From assembly GCA_035294725.1 (NCBI GenBank), contig DATGKK010000019.1:1-64000 (forward strand): 64,000 bases of DNA. Reading direction: 5' to 3'. Shown piece by piece: positions 42,281 through 51,107 of this stretch; within the stretch, counting starts at the first letter, position 1; each line of letters starts with the position of its first letter. The position numbers and the translations under genes were made by a program. The DNA comes from DATGKK01 sp035294725. Its GTDB lineage: Bacteria > Actinomycetota > Acidimicrobiia > Acidimicrobiales > Bog-793. Below the pieces are notes generated by a model. That model worked only from the letters and a program-made list of their open reading frames with translations. It ran no database searches and had not been told where the DNA came from.

Positions 42281-43897
42281 ATGACCTCGGTCCCTGAGGA
42301 GCGCTACACCGTCGCCGGGATGCTGCGCGCGTTCGCGTCCGCGCAGCCGGAGTCCGAGATGCTCTGCGCCGGCGAGGAGCGCCGCAGTTTCGGAGCCCAC
42401 TACGAACGTGCCTGCCGGGTCGCCGGCGCTCTCGCTCGCGAGGGGGTCGGGCGGGGCGACCGCGTCGCCTTCCTCGACCGCAACGGGCTCGCCTACTTCG
42501 ACGTCCTGTTCGGAGGGGCGCTGGCCGGTGCCGTCGACGTGGCGGTCAACTGGCGGCTCGCGCCCGTCGAGATGGCAGCCGTCATCGACGACTCCCGGGC
42601 GCCGGTTCTTCTCCTGCACCCCGACTACCTTGCCGCGCTCGAGCGGATGGGCAGCCTGCCCGCCCTGCAGCGGATCGTCCTGCTCCCCGGTGAGGGACCG
42701 TCGGCGCCGGAGGCCGCCCGTCTCGATCGGCGCATCGTCGCCTACGAGGAATGGCTCGACGCGAGCGGGCCGGTGCCGCCGGACCCGGGTTTCGTCGCCG
42801 CTCCCGACGACGTCGTCATGCAGCTGTACACCTCCGGGACGACCGGCCTCCCGAAGGGGGTGATGCTCACGAACGCCAACCTCGCCACCGCGATCCGGCA
42901 GGCCGGCGAGACCTTCAGAGTCGGGCCGGACACTGTCAGCCTCGTCGCGATGCCGCTGTTCCACATCGGAGGATCGGGATGGGCGCTCCTTGGCATGTCC
43001 CGCGGCGGTCGCTCGGTGATCCTTCGCGACGTCGACCCGGCCGAGCTGCTCGCGCTCGTGGAGCGGGAGGGCGTGACCGAGACCTTCCTCGTGCCGGCCG
43101 TCCTCATGGCGCTGCTCCAGTCGCCCCGGATCTCCTCGAGCGACCTGTCGAGCCTGAGGAACATCTTCTACGGAGCCTCGCCGATCTCCGAGGACGTCCT
43201 GGTCCGCTGCCTCGAGGTGTTCCAGTGCAAGTTCACCCAGGTCTACGGTCTTACCGAGACCACCGGCGCGATCACGGCGCTCGGCCCCGAGGACCACGAC
43301 CCGACCGGGCCCCGTCGCTACCTGCTGCGGTCGGCCGGCAAGCCGTACCCCTTCGTAGAGCTGCGCGTGGTCGCTCCCGAGACGGGTGAACCGGCGGCGA
43401 CGGGCGAGCTCGGCGAGATCGAGACCCGCTCGCCGCTCAACATGCTCGGCTACTGGGGGCGCCCCGAGGAGACGGCGAAGGTCCTGTCCGCCGAGGGCTG
43501 GTTCCGCACGGGCGACGCCGGCTACCTCGACGAAGACGGCTACCTGTTCCTCTACGACCGGATCAAGGACATGATCGTCTCCGGCGGGGAGAACGTCTAC
43601 CCGGCCGAGGTGGAGAACGTGCTGCTCGCACACCCGGCAATCGTCGACGCAGCCGTGATCGGCGTGCCGGACGAGCGCTGGGGAGAGGCGGTGAAGGCGA
43701 TCGTCGTGACGGCGCCGGGGACGGCGCCGCCGCCGGCGACCGAGGTCATCGCCTTTTGCCGCGAGCGCCTGGCCGGTTACAAGTGCCCGAAGTCCGTCGA
43801 CTACGCGAGCTCGCTGCCCCGGAACCCCTCCGGGAAGATCCTGAAGCGGGAGCTTCGCGCGCCCTTCTGGGAGGGCCGGAGCCGGCAGATCGGCTGA
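42281..43897 (+). CDS. Acyl-CoA synthetase (AMP-forming), FadD-like
   Basis: A 538-residue ANL-superfamily ligase. The ATP P-loop is [16 protein letters not shown], the A5 motif [10 protein letters not shown], the A7 motif [13 protein letters not shown]8 [19 protein letters not shown], and the A10 Lys [13 protein letters not shown]. These make an acyl-adenylate and transfer it to CoA. The substrate is probably a fatty or aromatic acid. The stop overlaps the next ATG by one base (TGATG), so it is coupled to a flavin reductase. Confidence 0.92.
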   Translation: MTSVPEERYTVAGMLRAFASAQPESEMLCAGEERRSFGAHYERACRVAGALAREGVGRGDRVAFLDRNGLAYFDVLFGGALAGAVDVAVNWRLAPVEMAAVIDDSRAPVLLLHPDYLAALERMGSLPALQRIVLLPGEGPSAPEAARLDRRIVAYEEWLDASGPVPPDPGFVAAPDDVVMQLYTSGTTGLPKGVMLTNANLATAIRQAGETFRVGPDTVSLVAMPLFHIGGSGWALLGMSRGGRSVILRDVDPAELLALVEREGVTETFLVPAVLMALLQSPRISSSDLSSLRNIFYGASPISEDVLVRCLEVFQCKFTQVYGLTETTGAITALGPEDHDPTGPRRYLLRSAGKPYPFVELRVVAPETGEPAATGELGEIETRSPLNMLGYWGRPEETAKVLSAEGWFRTGDAGYLDEDGYLFLYDRIKDMIVSGGENVYPAEVENVLLAHPAIVDAAVIGVPDERWGEAVKAIVVTAPGTAPPPATEVIAFCRERLAGYKCPKSVDYASSLPRNPSGKILKRELRAPFWEGRSRQIG

Positions 43898-44400
43898 TGG
43901 TCGACGTCGAGGTGTTCAAGGCGGCACTCGGCTCGTTCGCGACCGGGGTGGCGGTCGTGGCGGCCGTCGACGCGGCCGGACCTGTCGGGTTCACCTGCCA
44001 GAGCGTGGTCTCGCTCTCGCTCGAACCACCCCTCGTGGCACTGGCACCGTCGAAGGCCTCGACGAGCTGGCCTCGCATCGCCGGGGCAGGCAGCTTCTGC
44101 ATCAACGTGCTGAGCGAGTCCCAAGAGGAGCTCGGTCGGCGCTTCGCCGTCACGGGCGGGGACAAGTTCGCCGGCGTCGCATGGACGCCCGCACCGAGCG
44201 GAGCCCCCCGCCTCGAAGGAGTGCTGGCATGGGTGGACTGCCGGCTCGAGCTTGTGCACGACGCCGGCGACCATGAGATCGTGCTGGGCCGTGTGCTCGA
44301 CCTTGGCGTCGACGACGACGGCGGCGGGCCGCTGCTGTTCTACCGGGCCGAGTTCCGCCGCCTCGATCCCGCGCCTGGCACCCCGACCCTTCGAGGCTGA
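43897..44400 (+). CDS. Flavin reductase domain protein
   Basis: A 167-residue flavin reductase-like FMN-binding protein: FKAALGSFATGVAVVAA, GFTCQSVVSLSLEPPLVALAPSKAS, FCINVLSESQEELGRRFA, the FMN-binding motifs of the HpaC/ActVB family. It reduces FMN/FAD with NAD(P)H for a partner monooxygenase or binds flavin itself. It is coupled to the upstream acyl-CoA ligase; no monooxygenase is adjacent, although an F420/flavin-type LLM gene lies at 50169. Confidence 0.88.
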   Translation: MVDVEVFKAALGSFATGVAVVAAVDAAGPVGFTCQSVVSLSLEPPLVALAPSKASTSWPRIAGAGSFCINVLSESQEELGRRFAVTGGDKFAGVAWTPAPSGAPRLEGVLAWVDCRLELVHDAGDHEIVLGRVLDLGVDDDGGGPLLFYRAEFRRLDPAPGTPTLRG

Positions 44401-44487
44401 CGCGGGGGCAACGGCGGCGGCGTCGGGACTTGCGCCGTCCAGCATGTGCTGTGCGACGTCGGAGCGTGGGCGCCGGCGAGGCCAACC

Positions 44488-45330
44488 TCAGCCCAGGGCC
44501 GAGAGGATCATGGCACCGACGGTGGCCGGGCCCTGCAGCGGTCCGAAGTGGCCGAGGAGAGGGTGGCGCTCCAGGCGGCCGTTGGGAAGGGCGCTTGAGA
44601 TGGCGGGTCCGTAGCTGGCAGGCGTCCAGCCCCTCTCCGTCGTCCCGACGGCGACGGTGACCGGCGTGCGCACCTCGTGCAGCTGATCGACGGTGGGCTT
44701 GCCGGCCGCCTCGAAGGTGGCGGCCTCCGACTCCGGCGCGCACTTGAGCCGGGCAGAGCCGTCGGGGAGCTCCTCCATCCCGTGCTCGACGTAGGCGGCG
44801 AGGGCGCCGGCCTGGAGCACGTTCAACGGCGGTCGGCTCGCGTAGCGGTAGAGGGCCTCGGCCTTGGAGGGGAAGCTCGCGCGCCGCTTCCGCGCGATCT
44901 CCGCAAGGGGCACCGAGCCGGCGGCCGTGGGGTCGCCACCCGGCAGGACGATCGGCTCGAACAGATGAGCCGCCCGGAGCAGGCCGGGAGAGCGGAGCTC
45001 GGCGAGCAGGAGCGCGGCACCCCCCATCGAGTGCCCGAAGCCAACCACGGGAGGACCGGCCGCCACGGCTCCGAGCGCGGCGAGGAGGTCGTCGGCCATG
45101 GCTCCCCAGTCGAAGTTGCCGTTGGCAGGGAGGCTCGAGTCGCCATGCCCGCGAAAGTCGAGCGCGACCACGTGGAATCGGCCGGTGAGCTCTGCCGCGA
45201 GCGGCTCGTAGGCCCGGCCGCAGAAGCCGGTGGCGTGGCACACCACGAGCACCTCGTCGCCCTCGCCTCCGAGGTCGTGGACCGCGATCGTCACGCCGTC
45301 CGAGGACGGCACGTTCGCCGTCGCCGGCAC
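44488..45330 (-). CDS. Alpha/beta hydrolase
   Basis: A 280-residue alpha/beta hydrolase. The oxyanion region is CHATGFCGRAYEPLAAEL, the nucleophile elbow GHSMGG (Ser), and the catalytic His near the end HPLLGHFGPLQ. DFRGHGDSS is typical of the epoxide-hydrolase/esterase group. No signal peptide. GTG 45330 begins two bases after the MFS stop, so it is the last gene of the orf-arsR-mfs-hydrolase operon. Substrate unknown. Confidence 0.88.
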   Translation of the reverse strand: MPATANVPSSDGVTIAVHDLGGEGDEVLVVCHATGFCGRAYEPLAAELTGRFHVVALDFRGHGDSSLPANGNFDWGAMADDLLAALGAVAAGPPVVGFGHSMGGAALLLAELRSPGLLRAAHLFEPIVLPGGDPTAAGSVPLAEIARKRRASFPSKAEALYRYASRPPLNVLQAGALAAYVEHGMEELPDGSARLKCAPESEAATFEAAGKPTVDQLHEVRTPVTVAVGTTERGWTPASYGPAISSALPNGRLERHPLLGHFGPLQGPATVGAMILSALG

Positions 45331-45332
45331 GC

Positions 45333-46604
45333 TCAGCGAGTCCCCACCGTGCTTGGCAGCGGCTCGTCCGAGCAGGGCTCGGGGCGCAGGTGCTGCTCCT
45401 TCCGGGTGAGGAGGTAGGCAGCCGAGGCGGCCAGCACGAGGGCGACCACCCCGAGCAGGATGCGGTACTCGACGACCCCGACCAGGGCGGCGCCGAGGCC
45501 GATGGAGAGCGTCTGCGGCATGGACAGCACGGTATCGGCGGCCGAGTACACCCTGCCCTGGAGCTCGGCGGGCGTGCGGAGCTGGAGGAGGGTGAAGATC
45601 CCGACCACGACGAGGGGCAGCGCGAGCCCGAGCAGCACGGTTCCGGCGACGACGAGGGGGAGGGAAGGGGGGATCATGAGCGTCGTCGCCCCGGCCATCA
45701 ACCCGATGCCCCCTCCGACGACGATCCCGGGTTGGATCCGGCGCATGAGGGGTGCGGCCGCGGGGCCACCGACGATCGCGCCAGCCCCCTGGCAGGCGAG
45801 GAGCACGCCGAGGAAGGTTGGGGGACGATGGAGGCCGTCCGCCACGATGGCGAACGTGACCGACTCGAAGAAGCCGACCACGACGAGGGCGATCGCGGTG
45901 CCGGCCATCAGCTGGCGCAGCACGACGGTGCGCCAGAGGTGGCGGGCTCCGGCGGAGATCTCCTCCCACCATGGGCCGAGCGTGATCTGGCGTGCGCGCT
46001 CGCGTCCCCCGGCACGGGCGAGGCGCCGCTCTGGCGGCCGTTCCTCGACGCGGACGAACACCAGGCTGGCGAGAGCGATGACGAAGCTGGCCGCGTCGAT
46101 GAGGGCGATCACGTGGCCGCCGACGGCGGCGAACAGCCCGGCGCCGACGAGCGGTGCCACGAGCCGGAGCGCCTCCCGGAGGGTCTGGAGGGCGCCGTTG
46201 GCGTCGCCGAGCTGCTCCTCGGGCAGCATCACCTTGAGCAGAGCCGACTGTCCCGACCCGAGGAAGGCGTAGGAGACGCCGTAGAGGGACATGACGAGAT
46301 AGATCAGCCACACCTGGCTCCGTCCGCTCACCCCGAACAGGGCGAGGACGAGCCCTGCGGAGAGAGCATTCGTGAGCATGAGGAGGGGCCGCCGCCGCAC
46401 TCGGTCGACGATCATCCCGGCGAAGGGGGAGACGACGGACGAGAGGCTGAAGAAGAAGAACGTGAGCCCGGCGTCGGCTGCGCTGCCGGTCAGCTCCTTC
46501 ACCCAGATCGCGAGCGCGAGCCAGAGCGAGCTGTCGCCGAGCAGGCTGAACGCCTGGCCGATGAGATAGGCGCGCGCGTTCCGGTCGCGAAGAAGCCGTC
46601 GCAT
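45333..46604 (-). CDS. Major facilitator superfamily transporter
   Basis: A 423-residue MFS permease with about 12 membrane helices. The N-half has the conserved loop motif DRVRRRPLLM after helix 2, and the family resembles the macrolide-efflux/enterobactin-exporter (MFS_3) group. It is likely a drug or metabolite exporter. It lies 18 bases after the ArsR-type regulator, which suggests regulated efflux, and two bases before the hydrolase. Confidence 0.88.
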   Translation of the reverse strand: MRRLLRDRNARAYLIGQAFSLLGDSSLWLALAIWVKELTGSAADAGLTFFFFSLSSVVSPFAGMIVDRVRRRPLLMLTNALSAGLVLALFGVSGRSQVWLIYLVMSLYGVSYAFLGSGQSALLKVMLPEEQLGDANGALQTLREALRLVAPLVGAGLFAAVGGHVIALIDAASFVIALASLVFVRVEERPPERRLARAGGRERARQITLGPWWEEISAGARHLWRTVVLRQLMAGTAIALVVVGFFESVTFAIVADGLHRPPTFLGVLLACQGAGAIVGGPAAAPLMRRIQPGIVVGGGIGLMAGATTLMIPPSLPLVVAGTVLLGLALPLVVVGIFTLLQLRTPAELQGRVYSAADTVLSMPQTLSIGLGAALVGVVEYRILLGVVALVLAASAAYLLTRKEQHLRPEPCSDEPLPSTVGTR

Positions 46605-46622
46605 TGAGGGCCTCCGGGAGGG

Positions 46623-47303
46623 CTACAGGGAGTGGGCGTCGACGATCGGATGGACGAGGAGCACGGCCTCGACCGGCCGGCTCCCTTCCGGCCGAGCCGC
46701 CGGGTCGGCCCTCCGGGGTTCGTAGCGCCTGAGGATCGCGGCGACCTGCTCGCGCACCTCCACCGCCTCCTCTTTGGTGAGGAAGACGGCGCTCTCCGAG
46801 GTGCCGGTTGCGTGCGCCCACTCCGGGTCGAGATGCTGCACCTGCTGCCAGCTCCGGTAACGGGCGAGCCACCGCTCGAGGAGCATGTTGGAGAGCTCGC
46901 TCGCGGCGACGGACTGCTCTTCGTCGCCGATGCCCGAGAAGCTGAGCCCCCGGTCCACGAGCTTCCACGGCCGCCTGCGGCCGGCGCCGCGGCCCGCCTC
47001 CTCGACGAAGCCGTACTTCGCGAGCTGGCGGAGGTGGAACGAGCAGGTGGTCGGCGACTCGCCGATGCGCTCGCCCGCCTCGGTCGCCGTCATGGGACCC
47101 TCGAGCGAGAGGAGCTCGAGCAGGGCGAGGCGTACCGGATGCGTGAGCGCCCGCATCTCCTGGGCGGCGGTGAGCTCGCGGATCCCGTCGCCACCGGTGC
47201 GGCGCTCACTTGGAGAGGCATTCTCTCCCGCGGGAGTGTCCCTCCTTTCTTCTCCTGCCGGGTCCGGCAGGGCGGCAGGCGTCGCCGTCGTCGCCGGGCT
47301 CAT
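46623..47303 (-). CDS. ArsR-type winged-helix regulator
   Basis: A 226-residue regulator. After a disordered N-terminus comes a winged helix (about residues 45-120): EMRALTHPVRLALLELLSLEGPMTATEAGERI, then CSFHLRQLAKYGFVEE. The C-terminal part is helical and may dimerise or bind a ligand (LSNMLLERWLARYRSWQQVQ). It is coupled to the 45-residue gene by ATGA and lies upstream of the MFS gene. Four TCGAGA-type repeats around the upstream promoter are probably its operator, giving autoregulation of the whole efflux operon. Confidence 0.87.
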   Translation of the reverse strand: MSPATTATPAALPDPAGEERRDTPAGENASPSERRTGGDGIRELTAAQEMRALTHPVRLALLELLSLEGPMTATEAGERIGESPTTCSFHLRQLAKYGFVEEAGRGAGRRRPWKLVDRGLSFSGIGDEEQSVAASELSNMLLERWLARYRSWQQVQHLDPEWAHATGTSESAVFLTKEEAVEVREQVAAILRRYEPRRADPAARPEGSRPVEAVLLVHPIVDAHSL

Positions 47304-47437
47304 CTCGGGAAGTGGACCTGGCGGGGGTAGAGCTCGGACGGGCCGAGGAGGGGCTGGTGCTCCCGGCGGGCGTGCCGCTCGACGGCTCGCCGGACGCTGC
47401 GGGACCTCATGTGCTCGCGGACCTTGTTCAGTGCCAT
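47300..47437 (-). CDS. 45-residue leader gene of the ArsR-MFS operon
   Basis: A 45-residue basic protein (MALNKVREHMRSRSVRRAVERHARREHQPLLG... at the start, rich in Arg and His). Its TGA overlaps the regulator's ATG (ATGA), so translation of the regulator is probably coupled to it. A TTGACA/TAAACT promoter with a 16-base spacer ends seven bases before the ATG, implying a leaderless or nearly leaderless message. I do not recognise a family; it could be a real micro-protein or a coupling leader. Confidence 0.6.
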   Translation of the reverse strand: MALNKVREHMRSRSVRRAVERHARREHQPLLGPSELYPRQVHFPR

Positions 47438-47515
47438 ATTCGAGAGTTTACTATCGAGAGAGTCTTTGTCAAGAGGATCCTATCGAGAACTATCAGTCGA
47501 CATAGTGCTCTCGAT
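47438..47515. promoter_or_regulatory. Promoter and repeat operator of the ArsR-MFS operon
   Basis: Minus-strand -35 TTGACA (47467-47472) and -10 TAAACT (47445-47450), spacer 16. Four copies of a TCGAGA-type motif surround it: ATTCGAGAG (47438-47446), TATCGAGAG (47452-47460, inside the spacer), TATCGAGAA (47481-47489) and the inverted CTCTCGAT (47508-47515). The placement over -10, spacer and upstream region fits a repressor site. Confidence 0.6.
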
Positions 47516-47520
47516 CGCCC

Positions 47521-49917
47521 TCAGAGCACATCCCGCCGCTGCAGGAGGAGGAACAACGCGTACCCGGGGGGGATGGGGAGCCAGAAGGTCGCGATGCGGA
47601 ACAGGAGGACTCCCGCGACGGCATCGCGGGCGGGGATGCCGATGGCCGTCAGGCCGGCGATCAGCACGGCTTCCACGGCCCCGAGACCTCCAGGCGTAGG
47701 GGCGGCGGCTCCGACCGTGTTACCGGCCATGAAGACGGCGGCAGTGGCGATGATCGGCGGGTGGGCGCCGACCGCCTCGAGCGAGGCGACGAGAGCAAGC
47801 CCGTACGCCGCTGTCAGCAGCAGGTTGCCGCCGACTCCCTGGACGAGCCGGAGCGGCTGGGACATGACGTCGAGCAGCTGGGGCCAGACGGCCTTCACCC
47901 GCGGCCAGACCCGCTCCCAGAATGCCCTCTTCGTCCACGGCACGAGCGTGACGAGCACGGCGGCGATCACGACGATGCTCCCGAGCACGGCCAACAGGCG
48001 CGGGGTCGGGACGATCTTCAGGTTCCCGACGCCGGTGCCGGCGAGCAGGCCCATCACGACGAGCAGTGCGACGGTCACGATGAAGTTGACGAGCTGGGAG
48101 AGCGCCACCGCCGACGCCGTCGTGGCGGCGTCGATCCCCTGCTTGTGCAGGAAACGGCCGTTCACGGCGACGTGGCCAACTGTGGGTGGAGTCACGAGGC
48201 CGAGGAACGCCCCTGACACCTCGACGAGCGTCCCTTTCAGCACCGAGACTCGCTGGGGCACGAAGGCGACGAGGTTGAGGCTCGAGCCGAGGTAGGTGAG
48301 CGCCGAGCCGAGCACGGCAAGGGCGAACCAGCCGTAGTTCGCATGGCTGAGCGTTCCGAGCAGGTTCACCTTCGAGAGCTGGCCGATCAGCACATAGGCG
48401 GCGACGACGAGGGCGACGACGGCGAAGACGGTGCGGAGGCGGAACCGCTCGAGGCGCGTCTCGGGGGCGTCGGGTTGGCCCTCGCCGATCAGCTCCCGGC
48501 GCACCTCCTTCAGGCAGTCCCTCGCCTCCCGCATCGCGGCCCAACCCCAGCTGCTGAGCGCGAGCGGCTGGAGGATGGCGGCGATGTCCTGCTCGTCACC
48601 GGGCCGGTAGCCCGCCCGCATGGCGGCGACGGCTCGCTCGGCCCCGAGCACGGACGCCACCGCTGTGAGCATCTGGGCCACGTCGAGGCGCCTCACCAGC
48701 TCGCCGGCTCCGACGACGGCGTTCTCGAGGGAACGGAAGCCGACGGTGCCGTCCGCCCCGCAGACGAGGTGGTCGACGGCGAGGTCCCGGTGGGCGACGC
48801 CGACGTCGTGGAGGCGGCGGAGGGCGGCAAAGAGCTTGGCGGCCTGGTCGTCCCCCACCTCGCGAGAGATCGGCGGGCCGGTCAGCGGCTCCTGGGCGAG
48901 CACGAGGGTGTCGGGCTCGAAGTGCGCGAGCAGGAGGACCTGTGGCGCCCTCACCTCACGCTGCGAGGCCATGAGGCTGGCAAGGGCTTCGGTCTCGAGC
49001 GCCGTGCGGAGGCTGATGGGCTGGCGGCCGAGAGCGGCACTGCGGAGCCTCAGGATCGACCAGAGGCGCTTCAGGATCCCTGCACCGTGCATCTCCCGCC
49101 CGGCGGACTTGAGCACGACGGGCCGGCCGTCAGCAAGGGTGCCTCGAAGAACGCGGCTCGCCTCGTCTCGCTCGAGGTCGCGGACCTCGATGCCGGCACG
49201 CGACAGCCCTGAGGCGAGCGAGTGGACGCTCGGGCGGCGGACCGTCGTGCGCAACGACCACCTCGTGACGAGCCCGCAGGCGAAGCCGCCGAGCGCGACG
49301 AGCGCGACGGCGAAGAGCGTGATCTCGTTGAGGGCGAGCCCGGTGACGAGGAGCGCTCCCACGGCAAGGCCGCAGTAGCGGCCCCAGCGGTGGTAGCGGG
49401 CCGTGTCCGAGCCGGTGACCGCGGCCACGATGGCAGCGTCCCGCACGAGCGTCGTGCCGTCGGTCGCGCCGAGCATGGCGTGGGCGATCCCGCCGGTGAA
49501 CGTGTGCCAGGCGGTCACGAGGCCGGCGGCGAGCAGGGCAGCGCCGATCCCCGCAACGATGGCGTTGAGGCCGTCGCGGCGACGCCGGCGGGTGAGCGTG
49601 ACGCCGAGGGCGACGAGGAGCGCCAGAGCCCCGAGCGCGGCGACCACCGCGCAGACGAAGACGATGACTCGCGGCAGGAGGCGCATCGCATGGGCGACGT
49701 CGAAGGTCCAGCGCGCGACCGTGATCGGGAGCAGGTGTGCCGTCACCACGAGCACGAGCGAGGCGGCGATCGAGCCAAGGGCGAGCAGCAGGTCGGCGGG
49801 ACGGCGGATGCGGTCCTCTTCCTCCAGGTGCCCCGGGCCCGCCGCCCGCGAGAGGTGAGGCAGGTCGCCCGGGTCTGGTCGTCCGCGGCGCCGGTAGGAG
49901 GCCGCTGGCTCACTCAT
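47521..49917 (-). CDS. LPG-synthase-type flippase domain fused to a pseudokinase
   Basis: A 798-residue membrane protein in three parts: an N-terminal membrane region (about residues 40-230, six helices), a cytoplasmic kinase-like domain (about 240-480) and a C-terminal LPG_synthase_TM/UPF0104 region (about 505-790, eight helices) of the kind that flips lysyl-phosphatidylglycerol. The kinase-like part keeps the ATP Lys (VVLKSAG) and the HRD motif (VAHRDLAVDHLV), but the DFG position reads GFRSLENAV, so the Mg2+ Asp is missing. This suggests a regulatory or nucleotide-sensing role. Same strand as the ArsR operon, but separated from it by that operon's promoter. Confidence 0.82.
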   Translation of the reverse strand: MSEPAASYRRRGRPDPGDLPHLSRAAGPGHLEEEDRIRRPADLLLALGSIAASLVLVVTAHLLPITVARWTFDVAHAMRLLPRVIVFVCAVVAALGALALLVALGVTLTRRRRRDGLNAIVAGIGAALLAAGLVTAWHTFTGGIAHAMLGATDGTTLVRDAAIVAAVTGSDTARYHRWGRYCGLAVGALLVTGLALNEITLFAVALVALGGFACGLVTRWSLRTTVRRPSVHSLASGLSRAGIEVRDLERDEASRVLRGTLADGRPVVLKSAGREMHGAGILKRLWSILRLRSAALGRQPISLRTALETEALASLMASQREVRAPQVLLLAHFEPDTLVLAQEPLTGPPISREVGDDQAAKLFAALRRLHDVGVAHRDLAVDHLVCGADGTVGFRSLENAVVGAGELVRRLDVAQMLTAVASVLGAERAVAAMRAGYRPGDEQDIAAILQPLALSSWGWAAMREARDCLKEVRRELIGEGQPDAPETRLERFRLRTVFAVVALVVAAYVLIGQLSKVNLLGTLSHANYGWFALAVLGSALTYLGSSLNLVAFVPQRVSVLKGTLVEVSGAFLGLVTPPTVGHVAVNGRFLHKQGIDAATTASAVALSQLVNFIVTVALLVVMGLLAGTGVGNLKIVPTPRLLAVLGSIVVIAAVLVTLVPWTKRAFWERVWPRVKAVWPQLLDVMSQPLRLVQGVGGNLLLTAAYGLALVASLEAVGAHPPIIATAAVFMAGNTVGAAAPTPGGLGAVEAVLIAGLTAIGIPARDAVAGVLLFRIATFWLPIPPGYALFLLLQRRDVL

Positions 49918-50168
49918 ATTGCGAGACGCCCCCCTGCCGAGCCGTTCCTCCCGCTACCCTTTCCCTGCCTCGCGGCGGCGCAAGGGACCCCGGGGTGCAA
50001 CGGGGCCGACCCTGTGCACGGGGAGGCAGCTGTCGCCGACGCCGGTGCCACGCCCTCAAGGCTTCCAGGAATCCCGCCGCCGCACCACCGTGAACGGCAC
50101 ACGTTCGCCGCCGCGCCCGGCCCGCCGAGGTGATGCGCCGGAGGCTGCCGGGCTGGTAGACGGGGGGC

Positions 50169-51107
50169 ATGGAACTTCGCGTCTTCACCGAGCCGCAGCA
50201 GGGTGCCACCTACGAGCAGCTGCTGGCTGTGGCGCGTGTCGCCGAGGAGTGCGGCTACGGCGCCTTCTTCCGCTCTGACCACTTCCTCCGGATGGGGGGC
50301 GGAGAACCGGGGCCGGGGCCGACTGAGTCGTGGGTGACGCTGGCGGGGATCGCCCGGGAGACGAGCACGATCCGCCTCGGCACCCTCGTCACCTCGGCCA
50401 CCTTCCGCCTTCCGGGCGTCCTCGCCATCACGGTCGCCGAGGTGGACGCGATGAGTGGCGGCCGGGTCGAGCTCGGGCTCGGGGCGGGCTGGTTCGAACA
50501 GGAGCACCGGGCCTATGGCATCCCCTTCCCCCCTCTCGGCGAGCGCTTCGAGCGGCTCGCCGAGCAGCTCGAGCTGATCGAGGGGCTCTGGCAGTGCGAG
50601 GTGGGCTCCACCTACTCGTTCGAGGGTCGCCATTACCGGATCGAGGAGAGCCCCGGGCTGCCGAAGCCTCTCCAGCGCCCGCGCCCGCCCGTCATCGTCG
50701 GTGGCCACGGCACGAAACGGACGCCGGCCCTCGCGGCTCGCTTCGCGGACGAGCTCAACGTCGCCTTTGCCTCAGCCGACGACTGCCGCAGGCTCTACGA
50801 CATCTCCGATCGCGCCTGCGAGGAGGCCGGACGGGATCCGGGCTCGCTCGTGCGCTCCGCCACCCTCGTGCTGTGCTGCGGCAGGGACGAGTCCGAGGTG
50901 GAGCGGAGGGCGGCGGCGATCGGGCGGGCACCGGACGAGCTGCGCCGTCACGGCGCCGCCGGCACCGTCGAGGAGGTCGTGGCGACGCTCCGGCGTTACG
51001 GCGACGCCGGAGCGAGCCGGATCTACCTCCAGCTGCTCGACCTTTCGGATCTCGACCACCTTCGACTCGTGAGCGAGGAGGTGTTGCCATGCGTGTTGGA
51101 GTGCTGA
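50169..51107 (+). CDS. LLM-class F420-dependent oxidoreductase
   Basis: A 312-residue luciferase-like (TIM-barrel) oxidoreductase of the actinobacterial F420 type. Motifs: VARVAEECGYGAFFRSDHFL, LGTLVTSATFRLPGVLAITVAEVDAMSGGRVELGLGAGW and the PPVIVGGHG phosphate loop. It probably uses coenzyme F420 or FMN; substrate unknown. Its last 19 bases overlap the phosphofructokinase gene, so the two are co-transcribed, though no functional link is obvious. Confidence 0.88.
   Translation: MELRVFTEPQQGATYEQLLAVARVAEECGYGAFFRSDHFLRMGGGEPGPGPTESWVTLAGIARETSTIRLGTLVTSATFRLPGVLAITVAEVDAMSGGRVELGLGAGWFEQEHRAYGIPFPPLGERFERLAEQLELIEGLWQCEVGSTYSFEGRHYRIEESPGLPKPLQRPRPPVIVGGHGTKRTPALAARFADELNVAFASADDCRRLYDISDRACEEAGRDPGSLVRSATLVLCCGRDESEVERRAAAIGRAPDELRRHGAAGTVEEVVATLRRYGDAGASRIYLQLLDLSDLDHLRLVSEEVLPCVLEC

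Noticed and set aside
45168..45179. ACCACGTGGAAT, parS-like
   Set aside because: Only one half matches parS, and it lies inside the hydrolase gene far from the parAB locus.
50092..50106. GAACG-N5-CGTTC before the LLM gene as an SOS box
   Set aside because: The distance between GAAC and GTTC is seven bases, not four, and no repair gene follows.
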